From Caballeronia zhejiangensis (GTDB lineage Bacteria > Pseudomonadota > Gammaproteobacteria > Burkholderiales > Burkholderiaceae), in NCBI RefSeq assembly GCF_000698575.1, contig NZ_JFHD01000028.1:16946-80945 (forward strand): 64,000 bases of DNA, written 5' to 3'. This document shows, one piece after another, positions 17,664-26,277 of the stretch. Positions within the stretch are counted from its first letter, which is position 1; each line of letters starts with the position of its first letter. Position numbers and translations under genes: made by a program. The notes beneath the pieces are model-generated. The model ran no database searches. It was not told the DNA's origin and saw only the letters and a program-made list of their open reading frames with translations.

Positions 17664-18587
17664 ATGGGCACCGACTCGGAACTGGGATTCTTCTGCCTGC
17701 TGGTGAAGCAAGGCAGTCTGGCCGCGACCGCGCGAGAGCTGAATCTGACGCCGCCGGCGGTCTCGCGGCGGCTCTCTTCGCTCGAAGACCGGCTCGGCGT
17801 GCGCCTGCTCAACCGCACGACGCGGCGCATCAGCCTGACGAGCGAAGGCGAGGTGTATTTCGCGAACGCCCAGCGAATATTGAGCGACATCGACGACATG
17901 GAGCGGACGGTCTCCAGCAGCCGGGCCGCGCCGAAAGGACTGTTGCGCGTCAATGCGCCGTTGGGATTCGGGCGGTCGTATATCGGTCCGGCGATCTCGG
18001 AATTCAGCGAGGCGTTTCCCGATGTCGAAGTGCAACTGCATCTGACCGATCGGCCGATCAGCCTGCCGGACGAGAGCATCGACGTGTCCGTGCGCTTCGG
18101 CGAGATGCCGGATTCACGGCTGATCGCGAAGAAGATCGCGTCGAATCGGCGGCTTCTGGTGTCGTCGCCGGGATATTTGCGTGTGGCCGGAGAGCCGGCG
18201 CATCCGCATGATCTGACTTCGCATCAATGCATCGTGCTGCGTCAGAACGAGGCCGCCTATGGCAACTGGCGTCTGACGCGCAGCGGGCGCACGGAGACCG
18301 TGAAAGTGCACGGCAAGCTCAGCACCAACGACGGCGAAGTGGCGCTGAACTGGGCGCTGGAAGGGCGCGGCATTCTCATGCGCGCGGAATGGGACGTCGC
18401 GAAGTATCTGCGCAGCGGAAGGCTGGTTCAGGTGTTGAGCGAATACGACACGCCGCCCGCCGATATCTACGCGGTCTATCCCGAACGGCTGAATCTGTCG
18501 CCGAAGGTCGCGGTTTTCGTCGATCATCTGCGTCACTATCTCGGCCAGCACGCCGATGGTCCGTCGCCCGCCGGCTCGCCGTGGTAG
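17664..18587 (+). CDS. LysR-family regulator, likely of the ttd operon
   Basis: A 307-residue LysR protein. The winged-helix domain (residues about 1-60) holds S-L-A-A-T-A-R-E-L-N-L-T-P-P-A-V-S-R-R-L and the family motif R-L-G-V-R-L-L-N-R-T-T-R-R; the rest is the periplasmic-binding-like sensor domain. It is divergent from the MFS-ttdAB operon, the usual arrangement for a LysR activator and its target. It is clearly a paralogue of the next gene: both share P-K-G-L-L-R-V-N-A, L-G-F-G-R-S and N-W/K-W-A-L-E-G-R/H-G-I-L-M-R-A-E-W-D. The two genes end tail to tail seven bases apart. Confidence 0.85.
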   Translation: MGTDSELGFFCLLVKQGSLAATARELNLTPPAVSRRLSSLEDRLGVRLLNRTTRRISLTSEGEVYFANAQRILSDIDDMERTVSSSRAAPKGLLRVNAPLGFGRSYIGPAISEFSEAFPDVEVQLHLTDRPISLPDESIDVSVRFGEMPDSRLIAKKIASNRRLLVSSPGYLRVAGEPAHPHDLTSHQCIVLRQNEAAYGNWRLTRSGRTETVKVHGKLSTNDGEVALNWALEGRGILMRAEWDVAKYLRSGRLVQVLSEYDTPPADIYAVYPERLNLSPKVAVFVDHLRHYLGQHADGPSPAGSPW

Positions 18588-18594
18588 CGGCGCT

Positions 18595-19509
18595 TCACGC
18601 GTCGCCCTTCAGCTCCTGCGCGATGAAGTCGACGAACGTGCGAATGCGGTTCGACATCTGATGCCGCTGCGAGTAGACCGCGAAGATATCGGCGTTGGGC
18701 GTTTCGTGGTCGGGCAGCACGCGCACGAGCGAACCATCGGCCAGATACGGCTTCAAATCCCATTCGGCGCGCATCAGGATGCCGTGGCCTTCGAGCGCCC
18801 ATTTCACGGCTATTTCGCCGTCGTTCGTCGTGAGCGTGCCGTCGATCCGCACCGCTTCCGTCTTGCGCGACGCGCCGCGTCCGGACGTGAGCCGCCACAC
18901 GCCGTAGGCTTCGTCGCCCTGACGAATGCCGATGCAGTTATGCCGCGTCAGATCGTGCGGGACGAGCGGCATGCCATGCGCCTCGATATACGACGGCGCG
19001 GCGCACAACAGCCGCCGGTTTCCCGCGAGACGCCGCGCGATCACGCGCGTATCGGGCGGTTCGCCGAACCGGATGCAGACGTCGAACTTGTCGTCGGTGA
19101 GCGGCGGCGGCGTGACCGACAACTGCAACTGCACCGACACTTGCGGATACATCCTGCTGAAACGCGAAATCAGCGGCGCGACGTGACTGCGCCCGAAACC
19201 GAGCGTCGCGTTCACGCGCAGCAGACCTTTCGGGCTTTGCTTGGCGGCGCCGAGCAGTTCGGAGAGTTCGTCGATCTCGTCGAGAATCCGGCGCGCGTGT
19301 TCCAGATACAGCTCGCCTTCCGGCGTGAGCATCATCCGCCGCGTCGTGCGATTGACGAGCGCCACGCCGGCGCGCGCTTCCATCTGCGAAAGACGCTTGC
19401 TGACGGCCGCCGCCGTGAGGCCGAGCTCGCGCGCGGCCGCGCTCAGACTGCCTGCCGCCGACAGCGTGGAGAAGAAGCTCAGATCGGCGGGCTGGACGGC
19501 ATCGGGCAT
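18595..19509 (-). CDS. LysR-family regulator, likely of ttuC
   Basis: A 304-residue LysR protein with the helix-turn-helix S-L-S-A-A-A-R-E-L-G-L-T-A-A-A-V-S-K-R-L near residues 20-40 and a two-lobed effector domain. It belongs to the large CrgA/DmlR-like group. It is divergent from the tartrate dehydrogenase gene, 108 bases apart, and a T-N11-A dyad (19521-19533) lies 12 bases upstream of its start. That predicts autoregulation and control of ttuC, with tartrate or malate as likely effector. DmlR, the E. coli activator of D-malate dehydrogenase, has the same relation to a TtuC homologue. Confidence 0.85.
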   Translation of the reverse strand: MPDAVQPADLSFFSTLSAAGSLSAAARELGLTAAAVSKRLSQMEARAGVALVNRTTRRMMLTPEGELYLEHARRILDEIDELSELLGAAKQSPKGLLRVNATLGFGRSHVAPLISRFSRMYPQVSVQLQLSVTPPPLTDDKFDVCIRFGEPPDTRVIARRLAGNRRLLCAAPSYIEAHGMPLVPHDLTRHNCIGIRQGDEAYGVWRLTSGRGASRKTEAVRIDGTLTTNDGEIAVKWALEGHGILMRAEWDLKPYLADGSLVRVLPDHETPNADIFAVYSQRHQMSNRIRTFVDFIAQELKGDA

Positions 19510-19520
19510 CGGTTCATTCG

Positions 19521-19533
19521 TAACTTCAGGTTA
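19521..19533. promoter_or_regulatory. LysR-type box (TAAC-N5-GTTA) between LysR gene and ttuC
   Basis: TAACTTCAGGTTA is a perfect T-N11-A dyad with 4-bp arms, 12 bases upstream of the LysR ATG and 85 bases upstream of ttuC. The overlapping octamer GGTTAAAG (19529-19536) is repeated exactly at 19575-19582, close to where the ttuC -35 region would be. Paired recognition and activation half-sites are normal for LysR regulators. Confidence 0.5.
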
Positions 19534-19617
19534 AAGATGCTTTGAGTCTAGCACCGGTTTTGGAGCCGGAATGCGGTTAAAGTTCGCCCATACCCGACAA
19601 CATCGAAGGACGGAGAC

Positions 19618-20703
19618 ATGAAGACCTATCGCATTGCAACGATTCCCGGCGACGGCATCGGCAAGGAAGTGGTTCCGGCGGGCCAGCAAGTGCTCGAAGC
19701 GCTCGCCGAGTCCACGCAGGCATTCGCTTTCGAATTCGAGAATTTCGACTGGGGCGCGGACTATTACCGTCAGCATGGCGTGATGATGCCCGCGAACGGA
19801 CTCGATGCGATCCGGGACAAGGACGCCATTCTCTTCGGCTCGGCGGGCGATCCGGACGTGCCCGATCACATCACGCTGTGGGGCCTGCGTCTCAAGATTT
19901 GCCAGGGATTCGACCAGTACGCGAACGTGCGTCCGACGCGCATCCTGCCGGGCATCGACGCGCCGCTGAAGCGCTGCAAGCCCGAAGACCTGAACTGGGT
20001 GATCGTGCGTGAAAACTCGGAAGGCGAATATTCCGGCGTGGGCGGGCGCGTGCATCAAGGTCATCCGATCGAAGCCGCGACCGATGTGTCGATCATGACG
20101 CGCGCGGGCGTCGAGCGCATTCTGCGGTTCGCGTTCCGCCTCGCGCAGTCGCGTCCGCGCAAGCTGCTGACCGTCATCACGAAGAGCAACGCGCAACGTC
20201 ACGCAATGGTCATGTGGGACGAGATCGCGAACGAAGTCGCCGCCGAATTCCCCGATGTCAAATGGGACAAGGAACTCGTCGACGCCGCCACCGCGCGCAT
20301 GGTCAATCGTCCGCAGACGCTCGATACGATCGTCGCCACCAATCTTCACGCCGACATTCTCAGCGATCTCGCCGCCGCGCTCGCGGGCAGTCTCGGCATC
20401 GCGCCGACGGGCAACATCGATCCGGAGCGCCGCTATCCGTCGATGTTCGAACCGATTCACGGCTCCGCGTTCGACATTATGGGCAAGGGCCTGGCGAATC
20501 CGGTCGGCACGTTCTGGTCGGTCGTGATGCTGCTCGAACATCTCGGCGAGTTCGACGCGGCCAAACGCGTCATGCAGGCGATCGAAGCCGTGACATCCGA
20601 CAAGTCGCTGCACACCGGCGATCTCGGCGGAACCGCGACGACGGCGCAAGTCACGGCCGCCGTCTGCGCGCTGGTCGACAAGCAGGCGGCTAACGCGGCC
20701 TGA
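19618..20703 (+). CDS. ttuC: Tartrate dehydrogenase/decarboxylase (D-malate dehydrogenase family)
   Basis: A 361-residue NAD-dependent beta-decarboxylating dehydrogenase of the isopropylmalate/isocitrate superfamily. The opening I-P-G-D-G-I-G-K-E-V, the substrate loop V-R-P-T-R-I-L-P-G, V-R-E-N-S-E-G-E-Y, the metal-binding N-L-H-A-D-I-L-S-D-L and E-P-I-H-G-S-A are all present. TtuC enzymes use tartrate, D-malate or both and need Mn and K ions. It gives a second, oxidative route for tartrate next to the TtdAB dehydratase. AAGGACGGAGAC just upstream provides the ribosome site. Confidence 0.87.
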   Translation: MKTYRIATIPGDGIGKEVVPAGQQVLEALAESTQAFAFEFENFDWGADYYRQHGVMMPANGLDAIRDKDAILFGSAGDPDVPDHITLWGLRLKICQGFDQYANVRPTRILPGIDAPLKRCKPEDLNWVIVRENSEGEYSGVGGRVHQGHPIEAATDVSIMTRAGVERILRFAFRLAQSRPRKLLTVITKSNAQRHAMVMWDEIANEVAAEFPDVKWDKELVDAATARMVNRPQTLDTIVATNLHADILSDLAAALAGSLGIAPTGNIDPERRYPSMFEPIHGSAFDIMGKGLANPVGTFWSVVMLLEHLGEFDAAKRVMQAIEAVTSDKSLHTGDLGGTATTAQVTAAVCALVDKQAANAA

Positions 20704-20735
20704 ATCGGTTGCCCGATGACGTCCCGCGAGCGCGT

Positions 20736-21872
20736 CTATTTCTCCGCGCCGATGGTCGTCACGGGCTGCCATTTCATCGACTTGACCTGATACAGCGTCG
20801 ATGTCGGGTTGTTCAGATCGCCGAACTTGTCGAACGAGATATTTCCGGTGATGCCGTTGTACTGGATCGTGCGCAGCGTCTCGATGATCGCGGCGGGCTT
20901 CACGGAATTTGCCTTCTTCATCGCGGTGATGGCGAGCCACGCGCAGTCATACGCGAACGGCGCGTAGGTGAGCGTCTCCGCGCCGAAGCGCTTCTTGAAT
21001 TTCGCGGCGAATGCGCGGCCTTCGGGCAATGAATCGACGGGCCGGCCGTATTCCCAGGCCATCGCGCCTTCAGCCGCGTTTCCCGCCGAACTGATGAACA
21101 CACTGTCGGCAATCCCGCCGCTGCCGACGAACTGCGCGCGGATGCCGAGCTGCTTCATGCGCTTGACGATCAGCCCGGCCTGACCATCGAGTCCGCCGAA
21201 GTACAGAAGATCGGCGTTGGCGGCCTTGATGTTCGTCAGTTGCGCATTGAATTCGACGGCCTTGTCGTTGGTGTATTCCTCCGACACGACCTGGCCGCCC
21301 GCCGCCTGCACCGCCTTCCTGAACTCTTCGACAGCGCCTTGCCCGAAGGCGGTCCGGTCGTCCATGACCGCGATCCGCTTCGCCTTGGTGACCTTCACGG
21401 CATACGTGCCGGCGTTGCCGGAATTCTGCGTGTCGGTGGCGATGATGCGGAACACGTTGTTCAAGCCCTGACGCGTAATCGCGGGATTCGTCGCCGCGGG
21501 ATCGAGCAGCGGAATGCCGGCCTTCCCGAAGATGGGCGCGGAAGGCAGCGCGACGCCGGAGTTGTAATAGCCGACGACCGCAACGACGCCATCGTCGACG
21601 AGCTTCTGCGCCACCTGAACGCCGATGCGCGGATCGCCCTGATCGTCGACGGATGCGAGCTCGAACTGGACCGGCTGTCCGTCGATGCTGATGTGCTGGG
21701 CGTTGGCTTCTTCGATCGCGAGCCGCACGCCGTTTTCCAGATCCTTGCCGTTCGCGGCGCTGATGCCGGTGAGCGGCGCGGACAGGCCGATCTTGACGGT
21801 CTGCTGCGCGCTTGCAATGAGCGGAGCCAGGCAGAGCGCGGAGGCCGCGAAGAGGGAAACGAACGTTTTCAT
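20736..21872 (-). CDS. Branched-chain amino-acid-type ABC transporter binding protein (LivJ-like)
   Basis: A 378-residue periplasmic binding protein of the leucine/isoleucine/valine family. The Sec signal peptide ends after I-A-S-A near residue 21, and the mature start Q-T-V-K-I-G-L-S-A-P-L-T-G is characteristic. The ATG at 21872 has GGAG nine bases upstream and gives a clean signal peptide; an upstream ATG at 21890 would add six residues. No permease or ATPase genes are nearby, so it is an orphan component that may work with a Liv system elsewhere. Such proteins also bind aromatic acids and amides, so the ligand is open. Confidence 0.85.
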   Translation of the reverse strand: MKTFVSLFAASALCLAPLIASAQQTVKIGLSAPLTGISAANGKDLENGVRLAIEEANAQHISIDGQPVQFELASVDDQGDPRIGVQVAQKLVDDGVVAVVGYYNSGVALPSAPIFGKAGIPLLDPAATNPAITRQGLNNVFRIIATDTQNSGNAGTYAVKVTKAKRIAVMDDRTAFGQGAVEEFRKAVQAAGGQVVSEEYTNDKAVEFNAQLTNIKAANADLLYFGGLDGQAGLIVKRMKQLGIRAQFVGSGGIADSVFISSAGNAAEGAMAWEYGRPVDSLPEGRAFAAKFKKRFGAETLTYAPFAYDCAWLAITAMKKANSVKPAAIIETLRTIQYNGITGNISFDKFGDLNNPTSTLYQVKSMKWQPVTTIGAEK

Positions 21873-22075
21873 GACAGGGCACTCCATCAAGTGAAGGTCA
21901 TACGCGGTTCGGGCGTTCGCTTAACGCGGGCGAAGGCCGTCATTCGGCTTGTCGTATCGTTTCGGGACTTATTTTCTGTCGAATTCCGGCGGTTCGTATT
22001 CGGGGGAAAATACTGATGTCTCCGCGAGCGAACGATTGTTCTGCGGCGCGCCCATCATGAGTCGAGGATTTGCAG

Positions 22076-22639
22076 ATGAATCGGACAGAGAAAGAAAAGA
22101 TGCTGGCTGGCGAGCTGTACACGGCCAACGACGCAGAAATTCAGGCCGATCAGGCAGCGGCGCGCGCATGGATGGCGCGCTTCAATGGCGCGATGGACAT
22201 GCCGCTCGCACAGCGGTACGGGTTGCTCGGCGAACGGTTCGCCGCCATCGGTCCGGACTCGATGGTCCGGCCGCCGTTTCATTGCGACTACGGCTACAAC
22301 ATCACGCTCGGCGCGGGCGTGTTCTTGAACTACAACTGCACGATTCTCGATGTCGTCGCCGTGGAGATCGGCGACATGACGCAGATCGCGACGGGCGTGC
22401 AGATTCTGACCGCCGATCATCCGCGCGATCCTGCCGTGCGCGCGACGGGCCTCGAACTGGGGCGTCCCGTGCGGATCGGCCGCAATGTGTGGATCGGCGC
22501 GGGCGCGATCATCCTGCCGGGCGTGACGATCGGCGATGACGCTCTGATCGGCGCAGGCAGCATCGTGACGCGCGATGTGCCCGCCGGCGCCACGGCGGTC
22601 GGGAATCCGGCGCGTGTTCGTCCTGCTGTCCGCGACTAG
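22076..22639 (+). CDS. Sugar O-acetyltransferase (maltose/NodL type), left-handed beta-helix
   Basis: A 187-residue acetyltransferase of the Maa/NodL/LacA group. It begins with the N-terminal Maa domain (K-M-L-A-G-E-L-Y near residues 8-15), followed by hexapeptide repeats. T-A-D-H-P-R-D-P carries the catalytic His near residue 117, and W-I-G-A-G-A-I-I-L-P-G-V-T-I-G is the C-terminal repeat block. It transfers acetyl from acetyl-CoA to a sugar hydroxyl. The ATG at 22076 has GAGG eight bases upstream. It stands alone and is divergent from the binding protein; its sugar acceptor is unknown. Confidence 0.85.
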   Translation: MNRTEKEKMLAGELYTANDAEIQADQAAARAWMARFNGAMDMPLAQRYGLLGERFAAIGPDSMVRPPFHCDYGYNITLGAGVFLNYNCTILDVVAVEIGDMTQIATGVQILTADHPRDPAVRATGLELGRPVRIGRNVWIGAGAIILPGVTIGDDALIGAGSIVTRDVPAGATAVGNPARVRPAVRD

Positions 22640-22654
22640 AAGTCCCGATCGCCG

Positions 22655-23662
22655 TTACCAGTTCTTCGATGCGAGCAGCGCCTTCACCTGTCCGGCGACG
22701 ATGGTATAGCCGGCGTCGTTGAGATGGATCGCGTCGGAGCGCAGTGAAGACGGCGGAATGTCGTGGCTGTGATCGATGACGTCCTGAGGAAGGCTCGGAT
22801 TGTAGGCATTGACGAGCGCAGACTCGACGTCGATGAAATTGTCGGGATACGCCGCCTTCAGGGACGCGTTGAGATCGTCGAGATATTTCGCGACTTCTCC
22901 GCCCGCATACTCGCCCGTGAAATCGCCCTTGATGATCGAAAGCACCGCGAAGTGCGCGCCCGCGGGCTTGAGCCACTGTACGATGGACTTCACGTCCGCG
23001 AGGACGGTCTGTGCGTCATAGCCATTGTTGCGGCCGACCCAGATGATCGCGGTCCATGTGTCATAGCCTTCCGAATCGCCGAGAAATGCCGATCCGGCGG
23101 CGCAAGGCACTGCCGATCCGGCGCTGTCCCGCACGAACGTATAGGTTTCGGTCGTCGATGGCGGCCCGCCGTCCGCTGTGCGCTGGAGCGCGCCATGCAC
23201 CGAGCAGAGCGTGCCCGGCTTGCTCCGAGCGACGTCATCGGCGGGTGTCGACAGCATGTCGATCGACACGCTCGAAAGATGGACCGCCGTGTTGCCCGCC
23301 GGCACGGCGTCGCCATCGACCGTGACCGTCGATGGCAATGCTCCGACGCGCGCCGCGATCTGCGTCGATGTCTGCCCGCCGATGCCGAGATTCGCAAAGG
23401 TCCGATTATTTAGCATGCCGGACAAAATTGCCGGGTAGCCGCCGATATCCGATCCGACTCCCTGCGTCAGGCTATCGCCGATGGCAACGATATTCGGCGA
23501 CGAACCCGCGGGCGTGGCAGCGGGAGCAGGCTCTGAAGCCGGCGTAGGCGCGGTCGCGGTGGACGTGCTTTGAACGCCCGAAGAACTGTCGCCGCCGCCG
23601 CCGCAAGCCGCCAGCAACGAAGTGGCGGCCAATGCCGCCAAGCGTGCCTGAATCCGGTTCAT
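22655..23662 (-). CDS. SGNH/GDSL-hydrolase lipoprotein
   Basis: A 335-residue lipoprotein: the signal ends in the lipobox L-L-A-A-C near residues 15-19, then a Gly/Ser/Thr/Pro-rich linker to about residue 52. The SGNH hydrolase domain has block I G-D-S-L-T-Q-G, block III V-G-R-N-N, and block V D-A-I-H-L-N with the catalytic Asp-x-x-His. It is likely an outer-membrane-anchored esterase or acyl/deacetyl hydrolase acting in the periplasm. The start at 23662 follows GGGGGAG with unusually short spacing. It ends convergently 15 bases from the acetyltransferase gene, so a joint role on acetylated glycans is possible but speculative. Confidence 0.8.
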   Translation of the reverse strand: MNRIQARLAALAATSLLAACGGGGDSSSGVQSTSTATAPTPASEPAPAATPAGSSPNIVAIGDSLTQGVGSDIGGYPAILSGMLNNRTFANLGIGGQTSTQIAARVGALPSTVTVDGDAVPAGNTAVHLSSVSIDMLSTPADDVARSKPGTLCSVHGALQRTADGGPPSTTETYTFVRDSAGSAVPCAAGSAFLGDSEGYDTWTAIIWVGRNNGYDAQTVLADVKSIVQWLKPAGAHFAVLSIIKGDFTGEYAGGEVAKYLDDLNASLKAAYPDNFIDVESALVNAYNPSLPQDVIDHSHDIPPSSLRSDAIHLNDAGYTIVAGQVKALLASKNW

Positions 23663-23819
23663 GTCTCCCCCAAGTCGACTGGACGTCGTTGTCATTGCCT
23701 GCGAGGGTACTGTCATGAAACCGGGGACATGCCGGCCGGACGGAAATCGCCAAGACCTTGTCGGCCTGGAACCTGTCCGGCGCGCGCATCCGCATGTCGC
23801 GTTGCGACTAACTGCTTAC

Positions 23820-24290
23820 TCAAACTTCGCGATCGGGCAGCAACGCCGCAAGCAGCCGCCGTAACTCCAGACATTCCTTTTTCGTCAGCCGCGCGGTGAG
23901 AATGCGCTCGACTTCCTCGACGCGCGGACGCAGCGCCGCCAGTTGCTTCTTTCCGGCCGGCGTCAGGAAGAGCACGTAACTGCGCTTGTCGACGGGATCG
24001 TCCGAGCGTTCGATGAGACCGTTGCGAACCATGCGCGCGACGAGATCGGCGATCGTCGAACGGTCCACATCGAGTTCATCGCCGAGCTGGCGCTGATTGA
24101 CGCCGGGCGTTTCGTGCAGGACTTCGAGCGCCGCGTACTGCACGCTCGTAATCTCGGCGGAAACCTCGGCGAGCCACACCGCGACATGGCGCTGCTGCGC
24201 GCGACGCACGAGGCTGCCCGTGTATCGCGACAGCGCGCGGTCATCTTCTTTATTCGGCAATTTGATCAGTTCATGAGCGGGTTGAAGCAC
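23820..24290 (-). CDS. MarR-family regulator linked to mobA
   Basis: A 156-residue MarR protein with the recognition helix region N-Q-R-Q-L-G-D-E-L-D-V-D-R-S-T-I-A-D-L-V near residues 64-83 and the wing S-D-D-P-V-D-K-R-S-Y-V. Its start lies 20 bases inside the end of the mobA reading frame, so it is translated from the mobA transcript. Comparable MarR proteins (MobR of Comamonas) repress the 3-hydroxybenzoate 4-hydroxylase gene and release on 3-hydroxybenzoate. The palindrome at 26254-26277 upstream of mobA is the likely target. Confidence 0.85.
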   Translation of the reverse strand: MLQPAHELIKLPNKEDDRALSRYTGSLVRRAQQRHVAVWLAEVSAEITSVQYAALEVLHETPGVNQRQLGDELDVDRSTIADLVARMVRNGLIERSDDPVDKRSYVLFLTPAGKKQLAALRPRVEEVERILTARLTKKECLELRRLLAALLPDREV

Positions 24291-26214
24291 GCGGAAAGAT
24301 CGGATCGAAAAAGGCGTTCAGTTCCGCGTACGCGTCCAGGGGCAGGACATGCGCGACGTATTGATCCGGACGGACCACGACGATCGCGCCCCGTTCGCGA
24401 TCGATGCCGCGCTCGTGGAAAATATCAGTCGCCGCATCGTTGGTAAATGCTTTCTCGTAGTCGACCAGACCATAGCGCCCCTTGCGCGGCAGGAGAATGC
24501 CCGGCAGTTCATTCAACGCGACGTCGCGATGATCCCGCTGCAACACCGCGCGCAGATCGAGAACGCTGTCCGGATCGGCGCCTTCCGGCGTCACGCGCCG
24601 CAGAACGGAATCGGGCGAAGCGCAAAGATGTTCGCACAGCGCATGCAGCGCGCGGCCGTTCCCATCAGCAAACGCATACAGACGCCAGCGGCCATCGGCG
24701 CGCGCGACGTGTCCGAGATGCATCGGCTTGGCATCGGCCAGACGAATCACGGGCGACGAGTGAAAGCGCGTGCCGATCGCGAAGCCGCTCGCGAGCGCCT
24801 GATGCGTCGGCTCGCCCGTCAGCATGGCCGGACGGTAGCGCGTCGCGACGCCCGCTGTGTAGCGGCCCGCGCGCACGAAGTACGCCTGAAGCTCGGCGGG
24901 ATCGACGCCGCCCGCTTCGGGCCGGTTCGGGTCTTTGGGCGGTGCGGCCATCATGGCCGACCATTCCTTGTCGAAATCGATGAGCTCCTGCGCGATCGGC
25001 TGACGTTCGTCGGAATAGGTGCGCAGCAGGTCGGCGTCGCCGAGTCCGCGCAGCACCGCGCCGAGTTTCCAGCCGAGATTGAAGCCGTCCTGCATCGAGA
25101 CGTTCATGCCCTGGCCGGCCTTCGCGCTATGCGTGTGGCAGGCATCGCCCGCGATGAACACGCGCGGCTCGCGACTCGTGCCATCGGCGGCGATGGCATC
25201 GTCGAAACGGTCCGTCAGACGCTGCCCGACCTCGTACACGGAGAACCACGCGACTTCCTTCACGTCGAGCGAATAGGGATGAAGGATACGTTGCGCGGTC
25301 TGAATGATGCGATCGACCTTGATCTGCTTGATGGTGTCGCGATTGTCCGCCGTGACCTCGCCCAGATCGACGTAAAAGCGCACCAGATACCCGCCTTCGC
25401 GCGGAATGATGAGCAGATTGCCTTCGCTCGCGGATTGAATCGCGACCTTCAGACGAATGTCGGGGAAGTCCGTGACAGCGAGCGCATCCATCACGCCCCA
25501 CGCGTGATTGGCCGCATCGCCACGCAGCGTTTGCCCGATGGCCGTCCGCACGCGGCTGCGCGCGCCATCGCAACCCACGACATAACGCGCGCGCACGGTG
25601 ACGGTCTCGTCGAGCCGCGCCGCATCGGTGCGCCGCAGCGTGACTTTCACCGGATGATCGCCGTCGCCGTCGCCGTCGCCGTCGTCGTCGCCGTCGTCGT
25701 CGCCGTCGCGCTCGACATCGACGACTTCGAGATCGTAGTCCGGTTCGAGACGCAAGGCGGAACGCCGCATCACACCGAGCAGATAGTCCTGCACGCGCGC
25801 CTGATTGACAATGACGTGCGGAAACTCCGACAAACCTGTTTCGGTATCCTGAACGCGGCCGGTACGCCTGATCGCGCCGCGATCTTCGGCATCGGGCCGC
25901 CAGAAAGCCGTTTCGTTGACCCAGTACGCCTCGCGCTGCAGGCGATCGCTCAGGCCGAACGCATTGAACATCTCGACAGTGCGGCACGCGACGCCGTCCG
26001 CCTGGCCCATCAAGAGCGGTCCGGAACGGCGCTCGACGATGCGCGTATCGATCGTCGGAAACTGCGAGAGTTGCGCGGCCAGCACGAGTCCCGCAGGCCC
26101 GCTGCCGACGATCAGGACATCGACCGTTTCGGGCATGTCGACGCGAGGCGCGTCGCTGGCGGCAGGTTCGATCGTCGGATCGCCGACGCGGAAACCGTCG
26201 AGATGAAATTGCAT
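24271..26214 (-). CDS. mobA: 3-hydroxybenzoate 4-monooxygenase
   Basis: A 647-residue FAD monooxygenase of the phenol 2-monooxygenase/MobA type (Comamonas MobA has about 640). The FAD motif V-G-S-G-P-A-G lies near residues 35-41, the D-G motif G-C-D-G-A-R-S-R-V near 213-221, and the G-D motif I-A-G-D-A-C-H-T-H-S-A-K-A-G-Q-G near 349-364. A thioredoxin-like C-terminal domain follows. It should hydroxylate 3-hydroxybenzoate to protocatechuate using NADPH and O2. The ATG at 26214 follows GAGGGAG. Residues about 168-186 are an odd Asp/Gly repeat encoded by tandem GTC/GCC-type triplets, discussed as a finding. Confidence 0.87.
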   Translation of the reverse strand: MQFHLDGFRVGDPTIEPAASDAPRVDMPETVDVLIVGSGPAGLVLAAQLSQFPTIDTRIVERRSGPLLMGQADGVACRTVEMFNAFGLSDRLQREAYWVNETAFWRPDAEDRGAIRRTGRVQDTETGLSEFPHVIVNQARVQDYLLGVMRRSALRLEPDYDLEVVDVERDGDDDGDDDGDGDGDGDHPVKVTLRRTDAARLDETVTVRARYVVGCDGARSRVRTAIGQTLRGDAANHAWGVMDALAVTDFPDIRLKVAIQSASEGNLLIIPREGGYLVRFYVDLGEVTADNRDTIKQIKVDRIIQTAQRILHPYSLDVKEVAWFSVYEVGQRLTDRFDDAIAADGTSREPRVFIAGDACHTHSAKAGQGMNVSMQDGFNLGWKLGAVLRGLGDADLLRTYSDERQPIAQELIDFDKEWSAMMAAPPKDPNRPEAGGVDPAELQAYFVRAGRYTAGVATRYRPAMLTGEPTHQALASGFAIGTRFHSSPVIRLADAKPMHLGHVARADGRWRLYAFADGNGRALHALCEHLCASPDSVLRRVTPEGADPDSVLDLRAVLQRDHRDVALNELPGILLPRKGRYGLVDYEKAFTNDAATDIFHERGIDRERGAIVVVRPDQYVAHVLPLDAYAELNAFFDPIFPRASTRS

Positions 26215-26253
26215 GGTGTCTCCCTCTTTGACTGGATGTCTCGATGGCCTGAA

Positions 26254-26277
26254 ATATACTCCGTACACCAACTATAT
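26254..26277. promoter_or_regulatory. 24-bp AT-rich palindrome, candidate MobR-type operator
   Basis: An imperfect dyad with outer arms ATATA/TATAT and symmetric inner T, GT/AC and A positions (8 of 12 base pairs symmetrical), centred between 26265 and 26266, 40 bases upstream of mobA. It is AT-rich in a GC-rich setting and long enough for a MarR dimer. Binding by the MarR protein encoded with mobA is inferred. Confidence 0.5.

Noticed and set aside
19531..20940. A 469-codon minus-strand frame opposite ttuC
   Set aside because: TtuC is conserved along its length on the plus strand; the opposite frame is an Arg/His/Asp-rich shadow.
22655..24290. Possible operon of the SGNH lipoprotein with the MarR gene
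   Set aside because: The 157-base gap and the MarR overlap with mobA show that the regulator belongs to the mobA transcript; the lipoprotein gene probably has its own promoter.
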